Assembly (NCBI GenBank): GCA_024704765.1
Contig: JAKMXF010000299.1
Location: forward strand, 248,001 to 312,000
Direction: 5' to 3'
DNA: 64,000 bases
DNA from: Oopsacas minuta
Taxonomy: Eukaryota > Porifera > Hexactinellida > Lyssacinosida > Leucopsacidae
Shown here: piece after piece, positions 31,680 through 41,553 of the stretch
How positions within the stretch are numbered: position 1 is the stretch's first letter
How the letters are laid out: each line of letters starts with the position of its first letter
Program-made: the position numbers and the translations under genes
The notes under the pieces: generated by a model
Seen by the model: only the letters and a program-made list of their open reading frames with translations
Databases searched by the model: none
What the model was told of the DNA's origin: nothing

Positions 31680-34600
31680 CTAATGATTAGGTTTGTGGAA
31701 GTCATGTTGTTGGAAGTTGTGTGGTGGTCGTAGAAAGGGGGGTGGAGGTGGCCGAGAGAATCTATGATGAGGTTCATTTGGTGGGGGCATTCTAAAATTG
31801 AACGGCGGCGGCCCGGATGGGTGCCTGGTTCCTGGGGGCATTATGTTGGGAGGGGGTCGAAAGAAAGGAGGCTGGGGTGGGGGTGTTTGGAAGTGTGGAT
31901 TTTGTTGATGAAAACGTTTTCTATCTTCGATTATCTGTTCTTTAGAGGGAGAAGTAGCAGTGTTGTTTATATTGAGATCATGTCTAGTTAGATCAGGCAT
32001 TCCATAAGGGGGGATTTTGTTGTTAGGGGGCAAATGGAGAGATGGCGGCGGTCCAGGTGGTGGGGGCTGATTTAGGAGATGTGGGGGCAAGGGTATATTA
32101 TGTTGTTGGTTCATGATGGGTCTATAAGAAGGGTTTGGATGCTGTCGCATTGGAGAGATTGAATGAGGTGGAGCAATGGTCTGTGGTGGTTCTATAGAAA
32201 CTGGTTGAGGCATACGAGACATAGGGGTGTCACTAAAGGAGGGAGGGGGCATTGGAGGGGGTGCTGGGGTAGGTTGTCTAACTGAAGTACCATGTTTGTA
32301 ATCGAATACTTTCAAATTGAGACCTATAGGTGATTCCATTCGCTGTTTCTTAGTTTCATTAGGAATGTAAAAGTCTCTGTTAAACTGCATTTCCTTACTC
32401 ATATCCGGACTAGGTTCGATAGGCTTATACAGCCCCTGGGTATAGCTAGCGAATTGGTTGTACTGGTTTGGAGTTTTATGTTCCTCTGTATCAGGGGCCT
32501 CATCCAGTAGAGGGGTGGATTGTCCTGACGGAGGTATTTGTTCAGAACTCTGTTCTTGAGGCAAGTATGCACTGGGTGGTGATATCAATGTGTTGGCATA
32601 AGGATTAGTAAATTGGCGCATTTGATTCGGAGTTTGCGACTCAGTAATAGATTGTAGATTCGTAATAGCTACGTTCTTATGAGCAATCAATTTGTTAAGT
32701 CTATCTTCCACAGAAGGTTTAGGCTGGTCTAGTTCACTACTAACATGTTGTAACATATTAGACGGAGCTAAAGTCTGTTGTGATTGTAGTAGCCCTGTGT
32801 TCTTGCCCTGTTGTATAAATTCTAGCTGTGTCTGCAGAGCTGGTGAGATTAATGCACCAGTATCTGCTATTGCCTTGAGAAGTGATAATGTATCCATTTG
32901 CGGTACAGTAGCTGCTGCAGCCTTCAATAAGGAATCACTAGATGATATTCTGTAATCATTATCTCCTCCTGCACTTCTCGCTTGTTTCTGACTGTTTTCA
33001 TAAGCTCTGTCAAGTTTCTCATCAATCTCTTCATCATCTGAATCCAATTCCATGTCTACTTCTTCTGTGATGACGTCACGTCTTGCATCTCCCGTACCAT
33101 CACAGCTTTGTAGCCGCATTTCAAACATTACATTCAATTGCCCGATTTTACTATCAGCATCTTTATACTCCTACGAGTTAGTGTGTATCAAGCTAGTAGC
33201 TGGCAATTCTATATTAGATCCCATGGCATGCCTAGCTACCAGCACTTACCATTGGAATTCTGTAGTTAATAGTTTGCATGTAATACGTGTGCATACACAC
33301 ATGATAACAAATATTAATCGTTTTGCTTTATAATGAATTCTTATAATTAGAATTTAATAGACATAATTAATTCTCCCATAATTAGCATATATTACTGCTA
33401 TATATGTATGGCGTAGATGATGGCATTGCTGTGGATAAATTTGTTGTATGAAATCAGTGCAGTGGCGATTATCCGATATTGAATTTTACAATATATTTCT
33501 GAGTCGACTCGGTAGTTACCTTGATTGTTTGCACGAGCTGGGAAATACTAGCAGTGCAACTAGTGTATGCGTCAGTTAGCAAATGGATAATGTCTTTTCG
33601 TGCATCAACTTCTGCAGCTAAACTATCACAATAATCTTGTAATTTAGCACAGTTTTCATTAAATTCATTCAAAAACTTTCCACCATCAGATTTATCTATA
33701 GAGAATACATTGAGTAGTAAAATTACGTCGATTGTATATTGCCAAAGATTTGTACTAACAGTTCAAAGATTGTCATTTTAAATATAATGATAATGATAAT
33801 CTATTTAATGGATTGATCGGTACAATGAAGCCTTTATGAGTCTTAAGTGTTTAGGATAATTGTACGGTTTTGTGTGTGTAAGTTGATGTAAAATATTCAA
33901 ATGAGATAATTGTACGAAAGTAAATGACAGGTGGACAAAAGTAGAATTAATGTTGGTCAATCAAGCTGTGGTTTGTATGGCTATGTGGGAAAGATGGATG
34001 AGGTAATTTCTCAAAGCGAAGGGAGAAATTTATGTTTAATAATTGTAGTCTGTGTCCATGCGAACTCGTAGACAAAATCCTATTTAGGCTTTGGTAAACT
34101 TCGAAAGGGAAAAATAGTTAGTCTAATTTCTTCAAAATACAATATGATAAATTGCAATAATTATTATTGCACGATTCCAAACACATTAATTATGATAAGT
34201 TTGCTAATTATATATTTTCGAGTTGGGATTTTTACATAAACATACAAGAAACAAAACATTGAGCATCAATAAATACAAACAAACATCTGGACGGATGTCA
34301 ACAAACACGAATAATATCTACAATTACATATTTTACTAATAAACAAGAAAACACGACTATATAGACAAGAACAAATACAAGGTCAATAAATCCTTACACA
34401 CATCAATTAGACGGTTTTAAGCTAATTATGACCAAATATACAAATGGTTGATAACAAACAACATTAACCATTACGTAATAATAATGCCAATACTTCATGT
34501 TGCAGCCACAAACTTTGGCTATCTGTCATAATCTTCTGCGGAATACGTTGAGATATTTCGTGCTTTTGTAATGTTTAAATAACCACTATGCCTTCAATCC

Positions 34601-37578
34601 GGGATATATACGGTCAAAAGTAATCGCGAATATGTGCTAGGAGATGGCTGACATGATTCGTTCGTTTATTAGCAATCGTTGTTTAACATAAGTGCTAAAT
34701 ACAGCGACAATGAGAAGAGAATGTTCAATAGAATATAAGCCAGTTCCTGATGTATGTTGTTGTGTGGCACAAATACTGGAATTAGCGAACTGCTATGAAA
34801 TGAAATGATGACATAATAAAATGACCTTTTACAAATTGCAGAAGTAGGTTTGCTGACAATTACAATTAGTTATTACAATCTCCATTAAGCTATATATAAA
34901 TATTGAGTTTCAATTTGAACTTACAATTAAGTAAGGTCAAATTAAAACTTGAATCACACTGAAAGCCCGTGGGATATAAGACACACCCTGAAAAAATCTA
35001 GACGTGTAAAAGATCCATATTACCGCATTCTAATTCTTCTAACTACTCAATATAAATAGGATTCAAGTGAAAATTGTTCATTATTGCAGTTCATGAAAAT
35101 GTTTGATGATTTTCCTTACACCGATTGTACATCAACAAACCATTATAATAAATTAGAAAGGTTGAAAAATGAGATTTTGAGCACAAAGGTCGAAGTTCAC
35201 AACAAAATTATACAGTACAGAATTTGGCTAGACGAAAAGGAGAGTGATATTCTCCGCGAATTTGACCAGATTTATCACGAGTTAGATTCAATGTTAACAC
35301 TGCACTATGGAGAAATCGCAGATTTGGAAAGAAAGTTGAGGTTAATTAACGAATCTTTTGAAATAGATTTCGTGGGTTTCGCAAAAGGAAAGGATTATAT
35401 TGCAATACAAGATAAATTACAAGAACTGTCAAATAAAACTTTTCAAATACCATCTCTACAAGTAAAATGGGATGATGAAGAATTTCACGCGAAAATTCAC
35501 ACCTTGTGTAGGTTAACAACACGTCTCCCGCCTTACCAAGAGAGGAACATTCCGATTTGGGGAGGGGTCTCGAAAGAGAACGATTACAGTCCTGTTTGGG
35601 GTCCCGTGTCAATTGCAACACATCCAATCTCCGAAGATATATTTGTAACAGAAGCAAAACAAAACAGAATTCAAATCTACTCAAAAAACGGGAAATTGCA
35701 GAGCAGTTTAAAAGACAAACACTTAAAACATCCATGGTACATTTGTCTCTCTAACACACATTTATACGTTTCCTGCTTCCATAGTAATACAATACATAAA
35801 TTCAATCTTGCCAGTAGAAAGAAACAAGCTATAGTACAATCACCTAATTTACTATCTGGCTTAACAATTGGGAGAAATAGCGTGTATGCTTGTGTTTGTG
35901 AGGACAGTGAGATTATCGAGTACGATATGAATCTGAAAAAACTTCAAACAATAAAGCTTAACATCCAGAAAGGTGTCAAAATCTATGACATAAAGTTTGT
36001 TGATGATAAGTTCTATATCGTAACAGACGGCTCTTATACAATTCAGGTGTTCTCAAAAACTGGTGAAGCGATAGATAGATTAATCCCAAACTATTCAGTA
36101 GGAAGAATATGTCATTTTGACATAGACAGACAAATGAGTTTTATACTTACAGACACGAATGACCATCAAATAAAGATCTTCTCACAGAAAGGAAAACTCA
36201 TACACACTCTAGGAAAGAAGGGAAATAGAGCTGGTGAGTTAATGTATCCAGAAGGTGTAGTCTTAGATAAAAATGAGAGAATACTCGTTTGGGATTTTAA
36301 AGAATCAAATAGACTACAAATGTTCTAACTTAAATTAGTAAAATAAGTAATCTCCCATTTTGTATATGATTTGTATATCAATCTTTTTAGAAGAATATTA
36401 ATATTGTTTGCGATTTTTAGTAAAATTTCGTTCCGTAAGGTGTGATGAGAAATTTGCAGAAAATTTGTGAACTTAAAAAAACATATACTCCACAATCCAC
36501 ATGATGTTATCATAAGTAGCCAATTCATGGAAAATTATATCAAAAATTTCCAACTAACAGTGGTTTGACAAGTTAATGTAATTGTTTAAATATTTCCAGA
36601 ATCTACCTTTGAGTAGAGACAGAGATCTTGTATCAGCCACATCTAATCTCAGTTTAGACATAACGGAAGCTTTAACATGCAAATCTGACTCAAATTTCTG
36701 CATATCATCCAGTGCATCACACAGAGTACTAGCCTAAAACACACAAGTATAATAACACAGCTGGGCCAGGGATAAAGTGTTACTTATACCTTAAAATCAG
36801 GGACATCTCTTATAGGTAGATTCTCAGCAGAAGGGAGTTTAATAATAACAGTGTGAGGCCCCACTATAATACAATATATATATATATCAATAGAGAAGGA
36901 TTAATAGCTATTGTATGAGATAGCTAACTTGTTATACGTTTCTTTAGCTCTTCAATAAATCGTTTATCATAGACTTTACGTTCCTTCCATATTTTGAATA
37001 TTCGCTCGATTGATGTTTGAATTTTTTGACCACTAAATTTGAATAAATAAGTTAAGAACAGTAAACTCGCGTTATAATGAAATGATTCTTTACACTCTAA
37101 GTTGATCCTTCTCAAATCACACAGTTTTATGTAAAGCTTGATATCTATAACTTACCTAGCAAATAGTGAAGCGTCTAACAAATGTGGTTTCAGGGCTGAA
37201 TGGAAAATAGGCACTCCTTTCCGTCTGCTATTCTGTAGGACATCATTAGCCAGATAGAACAATAAGAGGCGTTTCTCTGGGTCACCTATAAATACAGGAT
37301 TAAGTCTCGGATCTCATCCATGGTATAGTAATACAAATCAAACAAAATAGAGTCTGCATGTTTCAACTGTGAATACCAATTGTACATATAGGTAACCAAG
37401 AGGACATACTAAACCTCCACAACTTACTCTCTTTGAAACTTTCCTTCCATATTCTAACAGAATCCTCTGCATATTGTTTATGATGAATTATCCAATGTGA
37501 GAGAGTTTCTATGCTTTCTTGAGATGAGTTAAGTCGGTGGAGTTTGTCTTGTAATGATTTCTTATTAAAACTCGACAT
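31680..37578 (-). CDS. RPRD2: RPRD2-type RNA polymerase II CTD-interacting protein
   Basis: CID-domain protein that binds the phosphorylated Pol II tail. Seven exons close in frame to 747 residues: 37578-37428, 37285-37156, 37032-36938, 36863-36790, 36733-36607, 33695-33520, 33170-31680. The CID spans exons 1-4: SSQESIETLSHWIIHHKQYA, LLLFYLANDVLQNSRRKG, IERIFKIWKERKVY. Then come KLRLDVADTRSLSLLKDKSD and the coiled coil LQDYCDSLAAEVDARKDIIH, as in RPRD proteins. An acidic EEVDMELDSDDEEIDEKLD patch and a long Pro/Gln-rich tail (PPPPGPPPSLH) fit RPRD2 rather than the short RPRD1. The 2.9-kb intron 33696-36606 contains a complete NHL gene on the opposite strand, which makes the two halves easy to mis-annotate as separate genes. 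Confidence 0.85.
35093..36328 (+). CDS. Coiled-coil + NHL-repeat protein, nested in the RPRD2 intron
   Basis: A 411-residue intronless gene on the strand opposite its host. Helical N-terminus (about residues 15-110: KVEVHNKIIQYRIWLDEKES), then an NHL-type propeller: GPVSIATHPISEDIFVTEAK, RIQIYSKNGKLQ, IKFVDDKFYIVTDG, FSQKGKLIHTLGKKGNRAG, ELMYPEGVVLDKNERILVWD. It has the same plan as the gene at 24235-25668 and likewise lacks RING and B-box. The likely start is the ATG at 35093; a second ATG lies two codons on. TTCATTATTGCAG ends 3 nt before it. The insertion without introns in another gene's intron suggests retroposition or segmental duplication within a lineage-expanded family. Function unknown. 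Confidence 0.75.
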   Translation: MKMFDDFPYTDCTSTNHYNKLERLKNEILSTKVEVHNKIIQYRIWLDEKESDILREFDQIYHELDSMLTLHYGEIADLERKLRLINESFEIDFVGFAKGKDYIAIQDKLQELSNKTFQIPSLQVKWDDEEFHAKIHTLCRLTTRLPPYQERNIPIWGGVSKENDYSPVWGPVSIATHPISEDIFVTEAKQNRIQIYSKNGKLQSSLKDKHLKHPWYICLSNTHLYVSCFHSNTIHKFNLASRKKQAIVQSPNLLSGLTIGRNSVYACVCEDSEIIEYDMNLKKLQTIKLNIQKGVKIYDIKFVDDKFYIVTDGSYTIQVFSKTGEAIDRLIPNYSVGRICHFDIDRQMSFILTDTNDHQIKIFSQKGKLIHTLGKKGNRAGELMYPEGVVLDKNERILVWDFKESNRLQMF

Positions 37579-37811
37579 AAGTATGCTTGAAATATAAATA
37601 AAGAGTTACGAGTGGTAGTAAATGTTGAATTAATATTGAATTAATAATGTATATGACAACAGACGGACTCCGCAATGCTAACTAGTGTAAATTCGTTGAA
37701 AAGTATATGATATGTCCATATGCTATAAGAGAGGGTTTTTGAGAATCAATTATGAGTGAAATTAATGATAGCTGATTTAGTTATTTATTTCTAAGGTAAG
37801 TTAAATCGGAT

Positions 37812-39089
37812 TTATATCTTTTGGATATTTTTTCTCTTGAAAAGTGCTACAAAAAATCCTATAGTTCTATCATTTTCGGGACTAGCTCGTAAGCAGTAGT
37901 GTCCATATTCAAATGATTCATTCTTCCCTCTACTCTCCCATTCAGGGAGTATAAATTCCAAATTGAAGGATTCTGCATAACTCTCCAATGCCTCCTTCAC
38001 TACCATTTCATTTTCTTCTTGGTAGATAGAGCAGGTAGAATAAACGACCTTCTGTACAGAGGGGAAGGATAGTGCATGTTTCAATGCCATCACTTGAAAA
38101 TTCTGGAGTTTTCCTAACCTCATACTGAGTTCATTCGATTTATCTTGAATAGGTTGGTCAACTCGATTTGCCATCCCTGACCCACTGCATGAAGGATCAA
38201 CTAAAATGTATTCTACATCCGTATAATCACTTGGTTTCACTTTTAAGAAATCATGACGTATCGCTTCGACATATGTAGCTTCCCATCTTTTTAGATTCTT
38301 TTTCATTTCATTCAACCGATGTTTGTCTATATCAAATGCATAAATCTTACCAGTCTTATTGAGTAGTGAGGCGAGGAACGATGTTTTGTTGCCAGGGGCA
38401 GCACAAGCATCGATAATAACAGAGTTCTTGGCAGGTGCCAGTATATGAGCTGGTATACAACTAGCTTTATCTTGGAAAATGAGGTAACCCTTCTCAACTA
38501 TTGGCTGGAGATATTTCGTAGCGTTTCGGGAGAATACTAGTAAATTAGGGATGGTGTGGTCGTTAAAATATGTAAAATCTTTGTTGAATTGAGTTGTAGC
38601 CTTCAATTCACCAAGAAAAATAAAATTTTCTCTCTTCAAAACATTTTGACATTCTTCTAGAGTTGTCATCAGTGTATTTACACGTACATATCGCGGTAAT
38701 ATTACAATCTCAGTTGCTTCCGTTACTGAAGTACGAATAGCTTCAAATTGTGTGCGTAGCTCATTTTTGTATTTGAGAACTTCTCTTTTCCATTGTCCAC
38801 CTCCACTTATAGCTTTCCTGAATAATAAATCATACGTCATCAACACCAATGAGTAGTGTGGTATAGGGATAGACAATATTTCATCCATTTTTGCATATTT
38901 TATTAGTTTCTCGATAAGTTCATAATTCTTCAATGTATTTATTACCAAGGCGAAAATGCGTTTTTTCAGTGATAAAGGTTTTTCTTTCAAATTCCTAAAC
39001 TTCGATTTGAAAATAAGAGATTCCAGTGAGCCTTCCTTTTCTATGAATTTTCGTAATATTTCTCCTCCAATTTTATATTCAAATGCCAT
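37812..39089 (-). CDS. NSUN5: NSUN5-type rRNA cytosine-C5 methyltransferase
   Basis: SAM-dependent enzyme that methylates a conserved cytosine in 28S (25S) rRNA, acting in the nucleolus. About 425 residues from the ATG at 39089; in-frame ATGs at 39194 and 39224 exist, but family similarity begins with MAFEYKIGGEILRKFIEKEG. Landmarks: VPRYVRVNTL-like LPRYVRVNTL, the SAM loop DACAAPGNKTSFLASLL, motif IV DPSCSGSGM with the first catalytic Cys, and motif VI VVYSTCSIYQEENE with the nucleophilic Cys. DPSCSGSGM is characteristic of NSUN5. All motifs are intact. Single exon. It is divergently oriented from the gene at 39268, sharing a short intergenic region. Confidence 0.92.
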   Translation of the reverse strand: MAFEYKIGGEILRKFIEKEGSLESLIFKSKFRNLKEKPLSLKKRIFALVINTLKNYELIEKLIKYAKMDEILSIPIPHYSLVLMTYDLLFRKAISGGGQWKREVLKYKNELRTQFEAIRTSVTEATEIVILPRYVRVNTLMTTLEECQNVLKRENFIFLGELKATTQFNKDFTYFNDHTIPNLLVFSRNATKYLQPIVEKGYLIFQDKASCIPAHILAPAKNSVIIDACAAPGNKTSFLASLLNKTGKIYAFDIDKHRLNEMKKNLKRWEATYVEAIRHDFLKVKPSDYTDVEYILVDPSCSGSGMANRVDQPIQDKSNELSMRLGKLQNFQVMALKHALSFPSVQKVVYSTCSIYQEENEMVVKEALESYAESFNLEFILPEWESRGKNESFEYGHYCLRASPENDRTIGFFVALFKRKNIQKI

Positions 39090-39267
39090 TACAAAGTTCA
39101 AATGATTATTGAAACATATTGAATTGCCTATCTCTGAATACTGGCTATACAATTCTCTATCCACAGTCCAAGAATGTTGTTGATATACTGCCATGATATG
39201 GTGTGAAATGATGTGAATATGCAATAAATATGTATTTTGAGCCTATTCAAAATTTTCGTCTCCTATC
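39090..39267. promoter_or_regulatory. Probable bidirectional promoter between NSUN5 and the Ig-domain gene
   Basis: Only 178 bp separate the two divergent start codons. Neither ATG has an acceptor-like AG just before it, unlike most genes here, so transcription probably starts in this interval for both. No TATA-like or other element stands out clearly. Confidence 0.4.
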
Positions 39268-40509
39268 ATGACAAATATCCACATTTCTATTTCTTTTCTC
39301 CTTTTCGTCCTGCTTCCACTCTTCCACTCAGAAAACACTACTGACACTGACCATTATTTCATATACTATGGTAACCATCAGATACCTTGTGAGAATGGTA
39401 ACGCAGATATGAATGTAAATTGGTACAAAGATTCTGAGGAAATTTCTATACTTGCCCTAACCGATGTCACAGTTGATAACGATGGTTCATTACACTTTTC
39501 TAACTTTATATTTGCTCATGCTGGCCACTATATCTGTGAAAATGCCTCGTCTGGGTTCAATCTCTTCATAGATTGTGGACCGTTTGCATTAGAAAGTACT
39601 GTGAGCCTTGTTAGTATATGTGAGTGTAATTCTGGTTACTACAGGAATATCTCTGCATCCTATTATACATGTACCCTATGTCCTCTTTCAACATATAAGC
39701 CACATCCTGGTAACCATGATTGTTTTTCATGCCCTATGTCAAGAGTAACATTATCAACAGGGTCAACAGATGACGCTGATTGCATTTGTATATCTGGTTA
39801 CGGAACAATAGACTTAATGGATTTATGTGTACCATGTCCTGCGGATTATTACCAACCTAATTCAGCGTATACTGCCTGTGTGTCATGTCCACTATACTCT
39901 GCTACACCCCAAGCAATGGGTGAAGTTGATGCTGAAGGTTTTACTATGCAATCAGACTGTATTTGTCAGTATACTCAAGGAAATGCGGACAACTCAACCT
40001 GTTATGCATACGCTACGAGTCCAGTTGTTTCTATTATTGATATCACACAAACTTCGTTTGTAGTATCTTTCGAAAGGCAAGAGTTTGCTCGAGCTGAAGA
40101 TGGTTCTCTACGAGGGAATATAGACCGTTATTTGGTTGAAGTTTCCATATCTACAACTTCATCTCTTTTCCAATTTGAACGAATAGATAATCTAACCGGA
40201 TTAACCACCATAAATGTAGAAATAAATGGATTGGAAAGTGGAAATGTTTACAAAATTGTAGTTACGTCATTTGTACTTGATATGAAAGGTGAACCATCAG
40301 TAGTTGAAATAACATCAGCTTTACCTACAACGACTACCCCAATCACTACAAAAACACCCACTACTATAACTAAACCCATTACCACATCAACTGACATCAC
40401 TATTACTAAAATTATCGTCTTTTCGACTGCAATAAGCAATTTACCATCTAATGGAATGTTATTGTTATTGAATCTAATCTCCCTAATGACAATCTGTTTC
40501 TACTTCTAA
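39268..40509 (+). CDS. Ig / Cys-rich / FN3 surface protein, probably GPI-anchored
   Basis: A 413-residue single-exon secreted or surface protein. A signal peptide (ISISFLLFVLLPLF) is followed by a degraded Ig-like domain (about 30-105, with VNWYKDSEEIS and GHYICENAS). Next come ephrin-receptor/TNFR-like Cys-rich modules (about 112-245: CECNSGYYRN, CTLCPLSTYKPHPGNHDC, CPADYYQPNSAYTACVSCPL). An FN3-like domain (about 250-350: TSFVVSFERQ, INGLESGNVYKIVVTSF) follows, then a Thr/Pro-rich stalk (TTTTPITTKTPTTITKP), likely O-glycosylated. The protein ends in a hydrophobic segment (MLLLLNLISLMTICFYF) with no cytoplasmic tail, suggesting a GPI anchor. The domain set recalls an Eph-receptor ectodomain without kinase. 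No named orthologue recognised; perhaps adhesion or recognition. Confidence 0.7.
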   Translation: MTNIHISISFLLFVLLPLFHSENTTDTDHYFIYYGNHQIPCENGNADMNVNWYKDSEEISILALTDVTVDNDGSLHFSNFIFAHAGHYICENASSGFNLFIDCGPFALESTVSLVSICECNSGYYRNISASYYTCTLCPLSTYKPHPGNHDCFSCPMSRVTLSTGSTDDADCICISGYGTIDLMDLCVPCPADYYQPNSAYTACVSCPLYSATPQAMGEVDAEGFTMQSDCICQYTQGNADNSTCYAYATSPVVSIIDITQTSFVVSFERQEFARAEDGSLRGNIDRYLVEVSISTTSSLFQFERIDNLTGLTTINVEINGLESGNVYKIVVTSFVLDMKGEPSVVEITSALPTTTTPITTKTPTTITKPITTSTDITITKIIVFSTAISNLPSNGMLLLLNLISLMTICFYF

Positions 40510-41553
40510 CCTCAACTAATATCCCATATTTCCTATTTAAAAGAATTTTTATCATTTATTCTCAATTTTATTACATTGGAATAATTGCATTGATATTAGT
40601 TCTTTTCCCTTTTTAAATACAATATTTTGTTTGGAAACCGGTCGCTACAATAATTGTAAGATATCCCTTTTGTGTGAATCCGGCCACGGCCACGGGTAAT
40701 GAAAGTTACGAAACGCACTTCTTGTCAATAATATAATTCTAGAGACTTTTATTGACTTATTACAATTCTTCCAGTATTAATTGCAAGTCCATATATGGTG
40801 TTGTTATCTATTTAAGAACGATATTTCCAGAATTTATTCAAATGTTGTACAGTCTGTTTCTTGCAAGACATTAACCAGGTTGTTTGATAGCATTTCATTT
40901 ATCTGAATCATTCGTACAGGTTCAGTTTTCGTTATCGATATGTTATCATTTCTCCTTTGTAATTATTAATTAATTTGCATACATCTCTTTTCCTAGGCTT
41001 TCTACCATTTGTTCAATCTTACCAATAAATGTTGTATGTCTTTAGTTTATCTAGGTTTTGGCACCTAGAAATAAGAGAACATTATTAGATTTCAGTTAGA
41101 ACGTTTAATTCTTAACTGGATATCTGAAATTTGGTTTATTTATTGAATTTCTAAGTTGTACATGTCCAGATAATTAGATAGATCTCATTTTAATTAATAT
41201 TTCTTACAATAATTTTGCTTGTTTATAGTGTAAATTGGTTAGACATAGAAATTATAATTTCCCTTCAAGTTATTTTTGCCTTTAAAATTGGTATACACTA
41301 CTACTGCAGTGGTGTTTGCCTATTAGCAATTCGCCTGATGGTAAGTTTTTCAGGGACTCATTGTCCATTTGTATTGGAAATAATTCTAATTAAGGAAGTT
41401 CGTGAACTATTAGTAACTAAAATTCAAGCAAAATACGGCTTGCTAATAGGCGAACTCCACTTTATTGCCTAGAATATTCACTTGATAATTTATTGTTTCC
41501 TTTATTTATTCTGTAGAAAAGGCATACACATATACACATATACATATGTACAT
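40510..41553. other. 1-kb non-coding gap upstream of MICAL
   Basis: AT-rich, no supported gene. It holds the family C MITE at 41307-41460. Just before MICAL a strong 3' splice site (TTTCCTTTATTTATTCTGTAG, AG at 41515-41516) lies 37 nt upstream of the ATG, so a 5'UTR intron or outron probably crosses this region. Confidence 0.4.
41307..41460. mobile_element. MITE, family C, complete copy
   Basis: The left end CAGTGGTGTTTGCCTATTAG and the right end TTGCTAATAGGCGAACTCCAC are inverted copies about 154 bp apart. It shares the TATTAGCAATTCGCC core with the copies at 22820 and 48860. Confidence 0.75.

Noticed and set aside
36924..37578. Two short minus-strand ORFs taken as separate small genes
   Set aside because: They join in frame with splice sites to form the CID domain of RPRD2.
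41482..41553. Upstream in-frame ATG of MICAL
   Set aside because: A strong 3' splice site lies between it and the ATG at 41554, and MICAL proteins have no such hydrophobic leader.
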